In this document: positions 1 through 9,322 of the stretch, one piece after another
Position numbering within the stretch: the stretch's first letter is position 1
Layout: every line of letters begins with the position of its first letter
Source of the DNA: Tangfeifania diversioriginum
GTDB lineage: Bacteria; Bacteroidota; Bacteroidia; Bacteroidales; Prolixibacteraceae
DNA: 64,000 bases
Assembly (NCBI RefSeq): GCF_900141875.1
Contig: NZ_FQZE01000001.1
Span: forward strand, 62,001 to 126,000
Direction of reading: 5' to 3'
Translations under genes and position numbers: made by a program
Notes under the pieces: generated by a model
Databases searched by the model: none
Seen by the model: only the letters and a program-made list of their open reading frames with translations
What the model was told of the DNA's origin: nothing

Positions 1-435
1 GGGCCACAGGGTAAATCCTTCGTGGTGTTTCGAGGTGAGCACCACGTATTTGGCACCAGCTTTTTTAAACACATCCGCCCAATGGCCGGGATCGAAATGT
101 TGCGCTTTCCACATGGGCGCAAAATCCTGGTATTTGAAATCCTCTCCATACATTTGGTTGTGGTAATCGCGGAAAAATTTACCAGCTTCACTGTCTTCAT
201 TTTTCCGCCACCAATACCATTCCGAATATTTGGCATAAATGCCAATATCGGCATCGGCAGGAGCCCAGGCCGGAACAGCATAAACTCCCCAGTGGATAAA
301 AATGCCAAATTTCACATCTTCGAACCACTGCGGCACTGGCCGACTGTCAATTGATTCCCAGGTGGGCTGATACTTCTGTGCGTTTAGTTGAATTGCAAAA
401 AACAACAATAGGATTGGTATAAATAATTTTTTCAT
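1..435 (-). CDS. Alpha-L-fucosidase, GH29 family (N-terminal part; cut by window edge)
   Basis: The 145 visible codons start at ATG 435 with a signal peptide (MKKLFIPILLLFFAIQLNAQ) and run off the left edge. The sequence then shows GH29 hallmarks: WFEDVKFGIFIHWGVYAVPAW near residue 35, a YSEWYWWR segment, and AKYVVLTSKHHEGFTLWP at the edge, where the paired His residues line the fucose pocket. The family hydrolyses alpha-linked L-fucose from glycans, here in the periplasm or outside the cell. The catalytic nucleophile lies outside the window. No partner glycosidase gene is adjacent on this side. Confidence 0.93.
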   Translation of the reverse strand, partial: MKKLFIPILLLFFAIQLNAQKYQPTWESIDSRPVPQWFEDVKFGIFIHWGVYAVPAWAPADADIGIYAKYSEWYWWRKNEDSEAGKFFRDYHNQMYGEDFKYQDFAPMWKAQHFDPGHWADVFKKAGAKYVVLTSKHHEGFTLWP

Positions 436-577
436 TCTAGCTGGTTTTTATCGTTGAATAATTTTAGCTGTTAATTTCCCGAAAATAGTAAATTCGGGCA
501 GTGTTTTCAGTTTTATGATGCAATAAATCACAAAAAAATACGAACAATGTGCCTTTCGCGTGTTAGTACAAAAGAAA

Positions 578-601
578 ATCCCGGGGCCTCTGCCCCGGGA
601 T
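578..601. repeat. Perfect GC-rich hairpin in the 436-733 gene-free stretch
   Basis: A 10-bp perfect stem (ATCCCGGGGC and its complement) encloses a CTCT loop. Read on the minus strand it is followed by TTTTCTTTT, like an intrinsic terminator, but no minus-strand gene precedes it. Read on the plus strand it is followed by a run of CTAAAC-like repeats and a 9-codon reading frame (630-656, MKKQQIAF then stop), which resembles the start of an exported protein. The rest of 436-733 shows nothing else recognisable. Confidence 0.6.
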
Positions 602-733
602 CAAAACTAAACCTAACTAAACCAAACTTATGAAAAAACAGCAAATTGCGTTCTGACTGTAATGGTGTTTTATATGTGGATTAAAAATTTCATTTTAACT
701 GTTTTCATAGCTACTAAATAACTTACAAATAAT

Positions 734-1201
734 ATGCCAAAAAAAATAATCTCAGGTGGACAGACAGGAGTCGATCGCGCTGCGTTGGATGTATGCATGG
801 AACGAAAATTTCCGTCCGGCGGTTGGTGCCCTAAAGGACGACTGGCGGAAGATGGCGTTATAAACAGGGAGTACCCGCTTACAGAAACCAACGAGGCAGA
901 ATACAGTTTCAGAACAATAAAAAATGTGATAGATTCCGACGGCACAATTATCATTTCACCTGAAAATCTTTCAGGTGGCACCCAATTCACCTACCAAACT
1001 GCTATTGAAAGACAAAAACCTGTTTTGGTGATTCACCCCACAAATCAAATCAATTCGTCATTATTTTCTGAAGTTAAGGCATGGCTTCGCACTAATAAAA
1101 TTGAAATTTTAAATATTGCCGGACCAAGGGAGAGCGAATGGCCCGAAGGCTACAAAACTGCCCGGGAAATAGTACAGGAAATTCTAAGGTTAATTCAATA
1201 A
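734..1201 (+). CDS. Putative molybdenum carrier / Rossmann-like protein (MoCo_carrier family)
   Basis: A 155-residue soluble protein. The N-terminus [17 protein letters not shown] is the signature of the YpsA/MoCo-carrier branch of Rossmann folds (PF12694-like), followed by [13 protein letters not shown] and a central [16 protein letters not shown] stretch. Members bind nucleotide-like ligands or molybdenum cofactor; the true substrate is generally unknown. The gene sits alone between the hairpin at 578 and lepA. Its stop is about 50 bp before the lepA promoter box, so it is probably a separate transcript. Family identity is fairly secure, function is not. Confidence 0.75.
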   Translation: MPKKIISGGQTGVDRAALDVCMERKFPSGGWCPKGRLAEDGVINREYPLTETNEAEYSFRTIKNVIDSDGTIIISPENLSGGTQFTYQTAIERQKPVLVIHPTNQINSSLFSEVKAWLRTNKIEILNIAGPRESEWPEGYKTAREIVQEILRLIQ

Positions 1202-1251
1202 AAACCCTGCCCCAAAAGATTAGATTTCAATTTAATATTTCAAAAATTGAA

Positions 1252-1259
1252 TATCTTTG
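1252..1259 (+). promoter_or_regulatory. Bacteroidota -7 box for lepA
   Basis: TATCTTTG matches TAnnTTTG exactly. Transcription would begin about 7 nt downstream, near 1266, before all three in-frame ATGs of lepA (1273, 1288, 1303). No clear -33 TTTG is visible. Confidence 0.6.
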
Positions 1260-1302
1260 CGCAAGCATAAAAATGGGCACAGATTATATGAAAACAGATT
1301 AC

Positions 1303-3090
1303 ATGAACAGGATACGGAATTTTTGCATTATTGCTCACATCGACCATGGGAAGAGTACCCTTGCCGACAGGATGCTGGTTCGCACCAAAACAATTGGCGA
1401 CAGGGAAATGCGCGACCAGGTGCTCGACAACATGGAGCTGGAGCAGGAAAGAGGCATTACCATTAAAAGTCATGCCATACAAATGGACCATGTTTACAAC
1501 GGAGAAGAATATAAACTGAACCTCATTGACACCCCCGGGCATGTTGACTTTTCATACGAAGTATCCCGATCGATTAAAGCCTGCGAAGGCGCACTCCTGA
1601 TTATCGATGCCACACAAGGCATCCAGGCACAAACCATCTCAAACCTTTATCTGGCCATTGAACACGACCTTGAAATTATTCCGGTTTTAAATAAAATGGA
1701 CCTTCCGAATGCAATACCCGAGGTGGTGGAAGACCAGATAATCGACCTGATTGGCTGCAAACGCGAAGATATTATCCACGCCAGTGGAAAAACCGGAATG
1801 GGGGCCGAGACCATTCTTGAAAGGATTATTGAAAAAGTTCCGCCTCCAAAAGGTGACCCCAACGCTCCTTTGCAGGCACTCATTTTCGATTCAGTATATA
1901 ATTCGTTCCGCGGAGTAATTGCCTATTTCAAAATTATTAACGGGCAGCTGCGGACAAAAGATTTGGTAAAATTTGTAAACACTGACAAAGAATACAATGC
2001 CGATGAAATTGGCGTGCTCAAACTGGGCTTAAACCCCCGGGATATGCTTTCAGCCGGCGATGTGGGTTATATCATTTCAGGAATAAAAACCGCCAAAGAA
2101 GTTAAAGTGGGGGACACCATAACCCATGTGGAAAATCCTTGTCCCAAAGCAGTTTCTGGTTACGAGGAAGTAAAACCGATGGTTTATGCAGGTATTTATC
2201 CTGTTGATGCCGATGACTACGAAGACTTGCGTGCCGCAATGGATAAACTGCAATTGAACGATGCGTCGCTGACTTTTGAGCCCGAAGCATCGGCAGCACT
2301 CGGGTTTGGTTTCCGTTGTGGATTTTTGGGACTGCTGCACATGGAAATCATACAGGAACGGCTGGAACGGGAATTTGACATGAACGTGATTACCACAGTT
2401 CCTAACGTTTCGTACATGGCGCACCTGACCGACGGGTCAACGCTAAAAGTTTACAACCCGTCAGGAATGCCTCCCTCCACTTCACTCGACAATATTGAAG
2501 AACCTTTTATCAGGGCAAGTATTATTACCGCTGCCGATTATATTGGCCCTATTATGAACCTTTGCCTCGACAAAAGAGGCGAACTCGTGAATCAAAACTA
2601 CCTGACATCCGAACGCGCCGAGTTAATTTTCAATCTGCCACTCGGTGAAATCGTTTTTGATTTTTACGACAAACTTAAAAGCATTTCAAGGGGATACGCT
2701 TCACTCGATTACTACGTTAGCGGCTATAAAGAAGCCAAACTGGTGAGGCTCGATATTCTTTTAAACGGCGAAATGGTGGATGCCCTTTCAACTTTGATTC
2801 ATTTTGATAATGCCTACCCGTTTGGCCGCCGGATGTGTGAGAAACTAAAAGAATTGATCCCCCGCCAGCAATTCGACATTGCGATTCAGGCAGCTGTGGG
2901 GTCGAAAATTATTGCACGTGAAACAGTGAAGGCGATGCGGAAAGACGTTACGGCAAAATGCTACGGCGGCGACATTACCCGAAAACGCAAGCTGCTTGAA
3001 AAGCAGAAAAAAGGCAAAAAACGCATGAAGCAGGTAGGGAATGTAGAAGTTCCGCAAAATGCATTTTTAGCCGTGCTGAAAATGGATTAA
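1303..3090 (+). CDS. lepA: Elongation factor 4 (ribosomal back-translocase GTPase)
   Basis: A 595-residue translational GTPase of the usual LepA length. The G1 motif is AHIDHGKST, followed by the switch region [12 protein letters not shown]3 DTPGHVDF and G4 NKMDLP; the LepA-specific C-terminal domain ends in [22 protein letters not shown]. LepA binds the ribosome in the cytoplasm and remodels stalled or mistranslocated complexes. ATG 1303 gives the family start ([17 protein letters not shown]). ATGs at 1288 and 1273 are in frame and also downstream of the inferred transcription start, giving a short repeated TDYM leader if used. The gene is monocistronic. Confidence 0.97.
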   Translation: MNRIRNFCIIAHIDHGKSTLADRMLVRTKTIGDREMRDQVLDNMELEQERGITIKSHAIQMDHVYNGEEYKLNLIDTPGHVDFSYEVSRSIKACEGALLIIDATQGIQAQTISNLYLAIEHDLEIIPVLNKMDLPNAIPEVVEDQIIDLIGCKREDIIHASGKTGMGAETILERIIEKVPPPKGDPNAPLQALIFDSVYNSFRGVIAYFKIINGQLRTKDLVKFVNTDKEYNADEIGVLKLGLNPRDMLSAGDVGYIISGIKTAKEVKVGDTITHVENPCPKAVSGYEEVKPMVYAGIYPVDADDYEDLRAAMDKLQLNDASLTFEPEASAALGFGFRCGFLGLLHMEIIQERLEREFDMNVITTVPNVSYMAHLTDGSTLKVYNPSGMPPSTSLDNIEEPFIRASIITAADYIGPIMNLCLDKRGELVNQNYLTSERAELIFNLPLGEIVFDFYDKLKSISRGYASLDYYVSGYKEAKLVRLDILLNGEMVDALSTLIHFDNAYPFGRRMCEKLKELIPRQQFDIAIQAAVGSKIIARETVKAMRKDVTAKCYGGDITRKRKLLEKQKKGKKRMKQVGNVEVPQNAFLAVLKMD

Positions 3091-3154
3091 CGAAGTTGAA
3101 TCTCACCCCTCTCCAGGTGAATGGAAGTACCGGGCTTAAAAAGTCCGGTTCCCG

Positions 3155-3844
3155 TTACAAAATTAACTTATAGCCTTTCCCGTGTACGTTTATTATTTCT
3201 ACCGAAGGCTCATCTTTTAAATGTTTACGCAACTTTGTAATGTAAACATCCATGCTTCGTGCATTAAAATAATTGTCGTCAATCCAAATTGATTTCAACG
3301 CATAATTGCGTTCCAAAACTTTATTGGCATTCTGGCACAGCAGCTTGAGCAAATCTGATTCTTTGGTGGTGAGTTTAACCGTTTTTTCGTTGTCGGTTAA
3401 AATTTGTTTGCGCGTATCGAAAGTATATTTCCCCAACGTAAAAACCGGTTGCGAAGAAGACTGCGATTCCTGTGCGGTTCTTCTCAAGATGGCTTCAACC
3501 CTGAAAATCAGCTCTTCCATACTGAAAGGCTTTGTAATATAATCGTCGGCGCCCATTTTAAAACCTTCAATTACATCGTCCTTCAGGTTTTTGGCTGTCA
3601 GGAATATAATTGGAATATCAGCATTTACAATCCGGATATCTTTAGCAAGCGAAAAACCATCTTTTTTGGGCATCATGATGTCTAAAATGCAAATATCATA
3701 ATGTTCTTTCATGAATCCTTTGTAAGCGGCTTCGCCATCGGGATAGAGGTCAGTTTCGAAACCTTTGGCAACCAGGTATTCTTTCAGGAGTAACCCGAGA
3801 TTTTCATCGTCTTCTGCCAAAAGTAATTTTGTCTTTTGTTCCAT
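3155..3844 (-). CDS. rprY: Response regulator, OmpR family, RprY-type
   Basis: 229 residues: a receiver domain with acidic pocket EDDE and phospho-acceptor Asp55 (ICILDIMMPKKDG), conserved T (FLTAK) and K (ITKPFSMEEL), then a winged-helix domain ending in VDVYITKLRKHL-like and GKGYKLIL sequences. The overall sequence closely resembles RprY of Bacteroides, a DNA-binding regulator paired with RprX. It starts 2 nt after the stop of the upstream kinase gene, so the two form one operon and one phosphorelay. Target genes cannot be read from this window. Confidence 0.92.
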   Translation of the reverse strand: MEQKTKLLLAEDDENLGLLLKEYLVAKGFETDLYPDGEAAYKGFMKEHYDICILDIMMPKKDGFSLAKDIRIVNADIPIIFLTAKNLKDDVIEGFKMGADDYITKPFSMEELIFRVEAILRRTAQESQSSSQPVFTLGKYTFDTRKQILTDNEKTVKLTTKESDLLKLLCQNANKVLERNYALKSIWIDDNYFNARSMDVYITKLRKHLKDEPSVEIINVHGKGYKLIL

Positions 3845-3846
3845 GG

Positions 3847-5415
3847 TTATTTATTTATTTTAGGTAACAATATACTAAATTTCGTGCCTTTATTCACAGC
3901 ACTATCCACTTTAATTTTACCATTGTGCAAATCCACAATCTTTTTCACGTAGCTTAATCCCAGGCCGAAACCTTTAACATCGTGCACATTTCCGGTGGGC
4001 ACGCGGTAAAATCTGTCGAATATCTGGGCGTGGTGTTCTTTCGATATTCCAATTCCATTATCGCGAATACTAATCGTTACATGTTCATTTTTGCTTTCGG
4101 TTGCAACCATTATTTCAGGGGTGCCGTTGCTGTATTTCACAGCATTGTCGAGCAAATTAAATACCACGTTGGTAAGGTGGACTTCATCACCTTTAATCAT
4201 TGCATTTTCGGCATTTAGTTCCGATTTGAGGGTGCCGTTTTTATTTTTCACCCTGAGCTCAAAATTATTAACCACATTCTTTATGGTGGCATTAATATCA
4301 AACTCTTTGAACTTCAGCTTTAGCCTGCCCTCGTTAAATACGGCCATTTGCAATACTTTTTCAACCTGAAAACTTAACCTTTTGCTTTCTTTACTGATAA
4401 CCCTTGAAATATGTTCTATGGTATTGGGTGTATTGGCAACACTCCCATCTTCAAGCATTTGACTGGCCAGCGATATGGTAGAAATCGGCGTTTTCAGTTC
4501 GTGTGTCATGTTATTGATAAAGTCGTTTTTAATCATCGACAACTTTTTCTGCCTGAAAATCACCATGATGGCATAAGCAAATATCGCAATGAGCAGTCCG
4601 GTTAAAATTATGGTTGGGATAATGGTTAGCCCGGTTGCCCTCAACAAATAACCTGAGCGTTCCGGAAAATATACATATAGGTAATTGGGTTGTTTACCGT
4701 CGTAGTCGTAAGGAAAAAGCAGGCTGTGGTACTCTTCTTTTCGCTTGGGGTTATAATCGGCACTGCCCAAAAGAAACCGGTCCTGCCCCTGACTTGATGA
4801 ACGAACTGCAAATTTATAATCGAGTTCAATTCCGGCTTCATTGAATGAATTCTCGATGAGTTGCTTCAAAACGGTTGAATCTATCCGCTCTTCAAGCGAC
4901 CTTCCTTCTAAAATAATTTTATAGTTATACCAATTAATGTCCTGAAGGAAGCGTTCCCGTCTTCGCTCGAGGTCAAGATTAAATTCATGCAACCTGTCCA
5001 TGAAAGTAGTTTCATTCTCATCATCAGGCGAAATTGAACCGGAAGAAGTCTGCGTTGAATCAGTAATTACAATCTGCAATTCCTCTTGGAAACCTCCGAA
5101 AATCCCCTGCTCAGAATAACGAAACCGGAAACTCCCAGACATTTGGCCAGAGCCTCTCCGTGGAAAAATATTGTAATTACCGGGCGATTTGTCGAAACCC
5201 GGAAGCTGGCCTGTGCGGGCACTTTCGCGTGCCAGGCGTTGCTCATCGAGTTCAAGCTGATCCACCACTCCCTTGAGCGCATTCGTTACCATCCGGTCGA
5301 ATTGCTCCTCCCGAATCTCAGATGCTGTCTTAATCAGGTTGGTTTGTATTACAATTAACCCTGATAGCACCATTGCCATTAAGACAATTAATGTAACTAA
5401 CATCTTTTTGCTCAT
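3847..5415 (-). CDS. rprX: Sensor histidine kinase, RprX-type
   Basis: 522 residues: an N-terminal membrane helix, a periplasmic region of about 240 residues, a second helix near 263-285 (IIPTIILTGLLIAIFAYAIM), then HisKA with the phospho-acceptor His in MTHELKTPIS (about residue 304) and a HATPase_c domain with N (NLLDNAVKYS), G1 (DNGIGI) and G2 (GFGLGLSYVKKI) boxes. It phosphorylates the RprY-type regulator encoded 2 nt downstream. The promoter at 5420-5451 would place the transcript start at or just inside the first ATG, so the in-frame ATG at 5403 (MLVTLIVL) may be the real start. Confidence 0.93.
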   Translation of the reverse strand: MSKKMLVTLIVLMAMVLSGLIVIQTNLIKTASEIREEQFDRMVTNALKGVVDQLELDEQRLARESARTGQLPGFDKSPGNYNIFPRRGSGQMSGSFRFRYSEQGIFGGFQEELQIVITDSTQTSSGSISPDDENETTFMDRLHEFNLDLERRRERFLQDINWYNYKIILEGRSLEERIDSTVLKQLIENSFNEAGIELDYKFAVRSSSQGQDRFLLGSADYNPKRKEEYHSLLFPYDYDGKQPNYLYVYFPERSGYLLRATGLTIIPTIILTGLLIAIFAYAIMVIFRQKKLSMIKNDFINNMTHELKTPISTISLASQMLEDGSVANTPNTIEHISRVISKESKRLSFQVEKVLQMAVFNEGRLKLKFKEFDINATIKNVVNNFELRVKNKNGTLKSELNAENAMIKGDEVHLTNVVFNLLDNAVKYSNGTPEIMVATESKNEHVTISIRDNGIGISKEHHAQIFDRFYRVPTGNVHDVKGFGLGLSYVKKIVDLHNGKIKVDSAVNKGTKFSILLPKINK

Positions 5416-5419
5416 GCCG

Positions 5420-5451
5420 CAAAGATAAATTTAATAAAAGGCTGGATGAAA
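5420..5451 (-). promoter_or_regulatory. Promoter of rprXY (TTTC-N20-TATCTTTG)
   Basis: On the minus strand TTTC (5451-5448), a 20-nt spacer and a perfect -7 box TATCTTTG (5427-5420) precede the kinase gene. The box ends only 4 nt before ATG 5415, implying a leaderless transcript or use of ATG 5403. Confidence 0.6.
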
Positions 5452-5523
5452 CACCATTAACAATATTTAACAGGAGCCCCCGAATTGTAATTTTTATTAA
5501 GCTTTGAAAATGCAATCAAAAAA

Positions 5524-6096
5524 TCAATCCTCTTTTTTCAGAATATCTTCGATAACTGAAGGGTAATATTTGTATTCAAGTTCATGAACTTTCTGCGCCA
5601 CGTCTTCAGGCGTATCGTCAGGCAACACCGGGCACCTGGCCTGAAAAATAATTTTCCCGTCGTCGTAAACCGTATTAACCCAATGAATTGTAATCCCTGA
5701 TTCAGGATCTTTGTTTTCCACAACTGCCCGGTGAACATTCATGCCGTACATTCCTTTGCCCCCATACTCAGGCAGTAACGCCGGATGGATGTTTACGATT
5801 TTAAAATTATCGATTAAATTCCGGGGAATCAACCATAAAAAACCGGCCAAAACAATTAAATCGATGCCTCTTTCTTTTAAATTTTGAACTGTTTCTTCGC
5901 TTTCGTAAAGCTGTTGCCGGTTAAAAACCAAGGTTTCAACACCATATTTTTCAGCACGCTCAAGTGCGCCTGAACCAGGCTTGTTACTCCACAACGAATC
6001 AACTTCAATCAATTCATTTTCAGAAAAATAAACAATAATATTTTCGGCATTTGTGCCCGACCCCGAAGCGAATATGGCTATCTTCTTAACATTCAT
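5524..6096 (-). CDS. purN: Phosphoribosylglycinamide formyltransferase
   Basis: 190 residues from ATG 6096 (MNVKKIAIFASGSGTNAE); an upstream in-frame ATG at 6141 only adds an unrelated leader. The protein transfers a formyl group from 10-formyl-THF to GAR in purine synthesis. Visible family motifs are the phosphate loop ASGSGTN, the catalytic NIHPALLPEYGGKGMYG segment with Asn and His, and the SGITIHWVNTVYDDGKII segment with the catalytic Asp. Length is typical. It is divergent from acpP and separated from rprX by about 100 bp, so probably a single-gene unit. Confidence 0.95.
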   Translation of the reverse strand: MNVKKIAIFASGSGTNAENIIVYFSENELIEVDSLWSNKPGSGALERAEKYGVETLVFNRQQLYESEETVQNLKERGIDLIVLAGFLWLIPRNLIDNFKIVNIHPALLPEYGGKGMYGMNVHRAVVENKDPESGITIHWVNTVYDDGKIIFQARCPVLPDDTPEDVAQKVHELEYKYYPSVIEDILKKED

Positions 6097-6199
6097 TTTA
6101 TATTCATTTTTTACACTGGAACATTTGAATAATTCGTTCAAATTTAGGATATTGCAACTTTATCATTCAAACATTATAACATCTTTTTTATATTTTTTC

Positions 6200-6231
6200 T
6201 TTGAAATATAAACCGTAAATGTATTACTTTG
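6200..6231 (+). promoter_or_regulatory. Probable promoter of acpP-fabF-rnc
   Basis: TTTG (6200-6203), a 20-nt spacer and TTACTTTG (6224-6231), one mismatch from TAnnTTTG, lie about 50 bp before acpP. Confidence 0.5.
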
Positions 6232-6281
6232 CAGCGAATTATTTAAAAAGTCAAATTTAGTATTAACCAAAATTTAGAATT

Positions 6282-6518
6282 ATGTCTGACGTTGCAGCAA
6301 AAGTAAAAGCAATTATTGTAGATAAATTAGGGGTTGACGAAAGTGAAGTAACCAACGAAGCATCTTTCACTAACGACCTTGGTGCAGATTCACTCGACAC
6401 TGTTGAGCTGATTATGGAATTTGAAAAGGAATTTGATCTTGCAATACCGGACGACCAGGCTGAAAAAATTTCAACCGTAGGGGAAGCCATTAAGCACATC
6501 GAAGAAGCAACCAAGTAA
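6282..6518 (+). CDS. acpP: Acyl carrier protein
   Basis: A 78-residue acidic helical protein with the phosphopantetheine-attachment motif [12 protein letters not shown], where the Ser carries the prosthetic group. It shuttles growing acyl chains in type II fatty acid synthesis. fabF follows 18 nt after the stop and rnc 6 nt after that, the conserved acpP-fabF-rnc order of many bacteria. Length and sequence are standard. Confidence 0.98.
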   Translation: MSDVAAKVKAIIVDKLGVDESEVTNEASFTNDLGADSLDTVELIMEFEKEFDLAIPDDQAEKISTVGEAIKHIEEATK

Positions 6519-6536
6519 TCGAGAGAAAATTCATTT

Positions 6537-7778
6537 ATGGAATTTAAAAGGGTAGTAATTACCGGAGTAGGCACCATAAACCCATTAGGCAATTCAGTCG
6601 ATGAGTTTTGGGAAAACCTGAAAAAAGGTGTTAGCGGAGCCGATGAAATTTCCAATTTCGACGCATCGAAACAAAAAACCCGGTTTGCCTGCGAAATAAA
6701 AAATTTTGATCCGAACTTATACCTGGATCGCAAAGAAGCACGCAAGTACGACCTGTACACACAGTATGCACTTGCTGCGGCTAAGCAGGCAATGGAATCA
6801 TCGGGGCTCGATTTGGAAAAAGTTGACCACGACCGTGCCGGTGTAATTTGGGGTGCAGGAATTGGAGGACTCCAGACATTTTTTGAAGAAGCCCGGAATT
6901 ACAACGTGGACAACCCACGTTTTTCGCCTTTTTTTATTCCAAAAATGATTGCCAACATTGCAGGTGGATTAATTTCCATCAAATACCAATTCAGAGGGCC
7001 GAACTTCACCACAGTAACCGCTTGTGCATCGGCAACCCATGCCATGATTGAAGCCTTCAACATGATTCGGCTCGGTAAAGCAAAAGTAATGATTACCGGA
7101 GGCTCAGAAGCCGCAATCAACGAAGCGGGTGTTGCCGGATTTAACTCCATGCGGGCAATCTCTACCCGAAACGACGACCCCAAAACCGCTTCCCGCCCGT
7201 TTGATTTGGACAGAGACGGTTTTGTTATGGGTGAAGGTGCGGGCGCTTTCATTTTTGAAGAATATGAAAGCGCCAAACGCAGGGGAGCAAAAATTTATGC
7301 CGAAGTGGCAGGCGGAGGAATGTCGGCCGACGGATACCACATGACAGCTCCCGATCCTGAAGGCCGCGGTGCCAACCTGGTTATGAAATGGGCTCTTGAA
7401 GATGCGGAAATGAATCCCGAAAATGTGGATTACATCAATGTACACGGAACATCAACTCCGCTGGGTGACATTGCAGAACCTAAAGCTATTATTAAAACTT
7501 TTGGAGAACATGCGTACAAATTAAGTATCAGTTCTACAAAGTCGATGACAGGCCACTTACTGGGCGCAGCCGGAGCAGTTGAAGGAATTGCCAGCATCCT
7601 GGCCATTAGAGACAACCTGGTTCCGCCTACAATTAATCACTTTACCGACGACCCTGAAATTGACAACAACCTTGATTTTACATTTAATGTTGCCAAAGAG
7701 AGGGAAATAAATGTGGTTATAAGTAATACCTTCGGTTTTGGAGGGCACAACGCAACAATGGTTTTTAAAAAATTTTAA
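6537..7778 (+). CDS. fabF: Beta-ketoacyl-ACP synthase II
   Basis: 413 residues, the normal FabF length. The Cys-His-His triad is visible: Cys163 in VTACASATHAM, His in NVHGTSTPLGD, and His in KSMTGHLLGAAGAVE. It condenses malonyl-ACP with acyl-ACP during chain elongation in the cytoplasm. It lies in the acpP-fabF-rnc operon, translated from ATG 6537 just after acpP. The C-terminal NTFGFGGHNATMVF is complete. Confidence 0.98.
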   Translation: MEFKRVVITGVGTINPLGNSVDEFWENLKKGVSGADEISNFDASKQKTRFACEIKNFDPNLYLDRKEARKYDLYTQYALAAAKQAMESSGLDLEKVDHDRAGVIWGAGIGGLQTFFEEARNYNVDNPRFSPFFIPKMIANIAGGLISIKYQFRGPNFTTVTACASATHAMIEAFNMIRLGKAKVMITGGSEAAINEAGVAGFNSMRAISTRNDDPKTASRPFDLDRDGFVMGEGAGAFIFEEYESAKRRGAKIYAEVAGGGMSADGYHMTAPDPEGRGANLVMKWALEDAEMNPENVDYINVHGTSTPLGDIAEPKAIIKTFGEHAYKLSISSTKSMTGHLLGAAGAVEGIASILAIRDNLVPPTINHFTDDPEIDNNLDFTFNVAKEREINVVISNTFGFGGHNATMVFKKF

Positions 7779-7784
7779 AAATCT

Positions 7785-8516
7785 GTGGTTAGAAGAATAG
7801 CACAACGAATAAAGCTCTTTTCGTCTCCTCGAAAAGAGTTTTATTTGTTTTTAAAAGAACTACTTGGATTTTACCCGGCCAACCTGAAACTTTACGACCT
7901 TGCATTTATTCATAAGTCGGCATCGGTTTTCGATTCGCAGGGCAACATGGTGAATAACGAAAGGCTCGAGTTTTTGGGAGATGCCATTTTAGGGGCTGTT
8001 ATTGCCGATTTTTTATACAACCGGTTTCCGCAGCAAGACGAAGGTTTTTTAACCAAAACCCGATCGAAACTGGTAAACCGTTCTTTTTTAACCCGGCTCA
8101 CTTTCGATATGGGGCTGAACATTTACATCAACTCTAACACAACCCAAAACATTGACAAAAGCCACATTTACGGCGATGCCCTGGAAGCATTAATAGGTGC
8201 AATTTACCTCGACAAAGGATACCTGGATGCCAAATACTTTGTCACAAAAAAAATTCTTTCGCAATTTGTCAACCTTAATGAAATTGAACAGAAAGATTCC
8301 AATTTTAAAAGCCAGCTGATTGAGTGGTGCCAGAAAAACAAAAAAGAAGTTGTATTTGAAACCACTGAAGAGGAAGCGAAAAATAAATCAAAACCCGCGC
8401 TTTTTGTGGCCGTGGCAAAAGTTAACAATAAAGTTTTTGGCAAGGGAACAGGAACCTCAAAAAAAGAAGCGCAGCAAAACGCAGCGCACGAAACATTGAA
8501 TAAGCTAAAAAATTAG
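7785..8516 (+). CDS. rnc: Ribonuclease III
   Basis: 243 residues starting at GTG 7785, 6 nt after the fabF stop; an unusual start codon, but the spacing and homology support it. The RNase III domain has the signature NERLEFLGDAILGAVIADFLY and the second acidic motif GDALEALIGAIYLDKGY, which together bind the catalytic metals. A double-stranded RNA-binding domain follows, ending GKGTGTSKKEAQQNAAHETL. It processes rRNA precursors and structured mRNAs. Confidence 0.97.
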   Translation: MVRRIAQRIKLFSSPRKEFYLFLKELLGFYPANLKLYDLAFIHKSASVFDSQGNMVNNERLEFLGDAILGAVIADFLYNRFPQQDEGFLTKTRSKLVNRSFLTRLTFDMGLNIYINSNTTQNIDKSHIYGDALEALIGAIYLDKGYLDAKYFVTKKILSQFVNLNEIEQKDSNFKSQLIEWCQKNKKEVVFETTEEEAKNKSKPALFVAVAKVNNKVFGKGTGTSKKEAQQNAAHETLNKLKN

Positions 8517-8552
8517 CCCTTGCTCCGAAACGGCTTTCGCACTTATAATTGC

Positions 8553-8560
8553 TATATTTG
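8553..8560 (+). promoter_or_regulatory. -7 box upstream of the LAB_N gene
   Basis: TATATTTG matches TAnnTTTG and lies 19 bp before ATG 8579, so the gene probably has its own short-leader transcript even though rnc ends only 62 bp earlier. Confidence 0.5.
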
Positions 8561-8578
8561 CACCCCGAAAAATAACAG

Positions 8579-9271
8579 ATGAGCGACATTCTAATTTACG
8601 CAATCGGCTTTTTATCTCAAATCCTTTTTTTTGCCCGGAATATTGCCCAGTGGTTTTTATCTGAAAAAGAAGGAGAAGTAATTTCACCGGTGGTTTACTG
8701 GCAAATCAGCCTGGCAGCTTCCATATTGATGTTAACCTACGGGATTTTGCGGAATGACTTTGCCATTGTGCTGGGTCAAATTATCGTTTACATGATTTAC
8801 ATCCGCAACCTCCAGCTCAAAAAAGCATGGAAACTGATGCACCCCGCTACACGCATTCTGGCAATTGTAATTCCGCTAAGCTACATTGGCTGGCTGATGT
8901 TTAGCAGCACCCATAACTTCAGTTCCATTCTGAAAAACGAAAATGTCCCGCTTTTGCTTATGATTTGGGGTTCTGCCGGACAAGTCATTTTTACCTTTCG
9001 TTTTATTTACCAGTGGATTTATTCTGAAAGGCGAAAAAATTCCTTCTTGCCGCTCGGATTTTGGGTTATCAGCACCATTGGTTCGCTTATGATTTTCACT
9101 TACGCCATTTACCGCCTCGACCCGGTACTTTTTGCAGCACACAGTTTGGGGCTTTTTATTTATGTACGCAACATTTTGCTGCATTTGGGAAAAGGAAGCC
9201 TTTTTTCGAGGCTGAATAATATCCCTTTTATTAACAAGCTGATTCAGAAAGTCTCGGATAAAATAAAATAA
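8579..9271 (+). CDS. Integral membrane protein with two LAB_N (lipid A biosynthesis N-terminal) repeats
   Basis: 230 residues with about six hydrophobic segments. Two copies of the LAB_N pattern are visible: FLSQILFFARNIAQWFLSEKEG near residue 12 and AGQVIFTFRFIYQWIYSERRKNS near residue 135, each followed by the YWQISLAAS or GFWVISTIGS type helix. LAB_N domains occur fused to LpxB or as stand-alone proteins beside lipid A and glycan genes; no enzymatic activity is established. Here the gene is alone, ending at a shared bidirectional terminator. Confidence 0.85.
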   Translation: MSDILIYAIGFLSQILFFARNIAQWFLSEKEGEVISPVVYWQISLAASILMLTYGILRNDFAIVLGQIIVYMIYIRNLQLKKAWKLMHPATRILAIVIPLSYIGWLMFSSTHNFSSILKNENVPLLLMIWGSAGQVIFTFRFIYQWIYSERRKNSFLPLGFWVISTIGSLMIFTYAIYRLDPVLFAAHSLGLFIYVRNILLHLGKGSLFSRLNNIPFINKLIQKVSDKIK

Positions 9272-9301
9272 AAGGCCAACTCATATTAGAATTGACCTTT
9301 T
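9270..9301. terminator. Bidirectional intrinsic terminator between convergent genes
   Basis: AAAAGGCCAA (9270-9279) pairs with TTGACCTTTT (9292-9301) with one wobble and a 12-nt loop; A and T tracts flank both sides. It lies between the plus-strand LAB_N gene and the minus-strand Ntn hydrolase gene. Confidence 0.7.
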
Positions 9302-9322
9302 ATACTGCCTGACAAAATAAAC

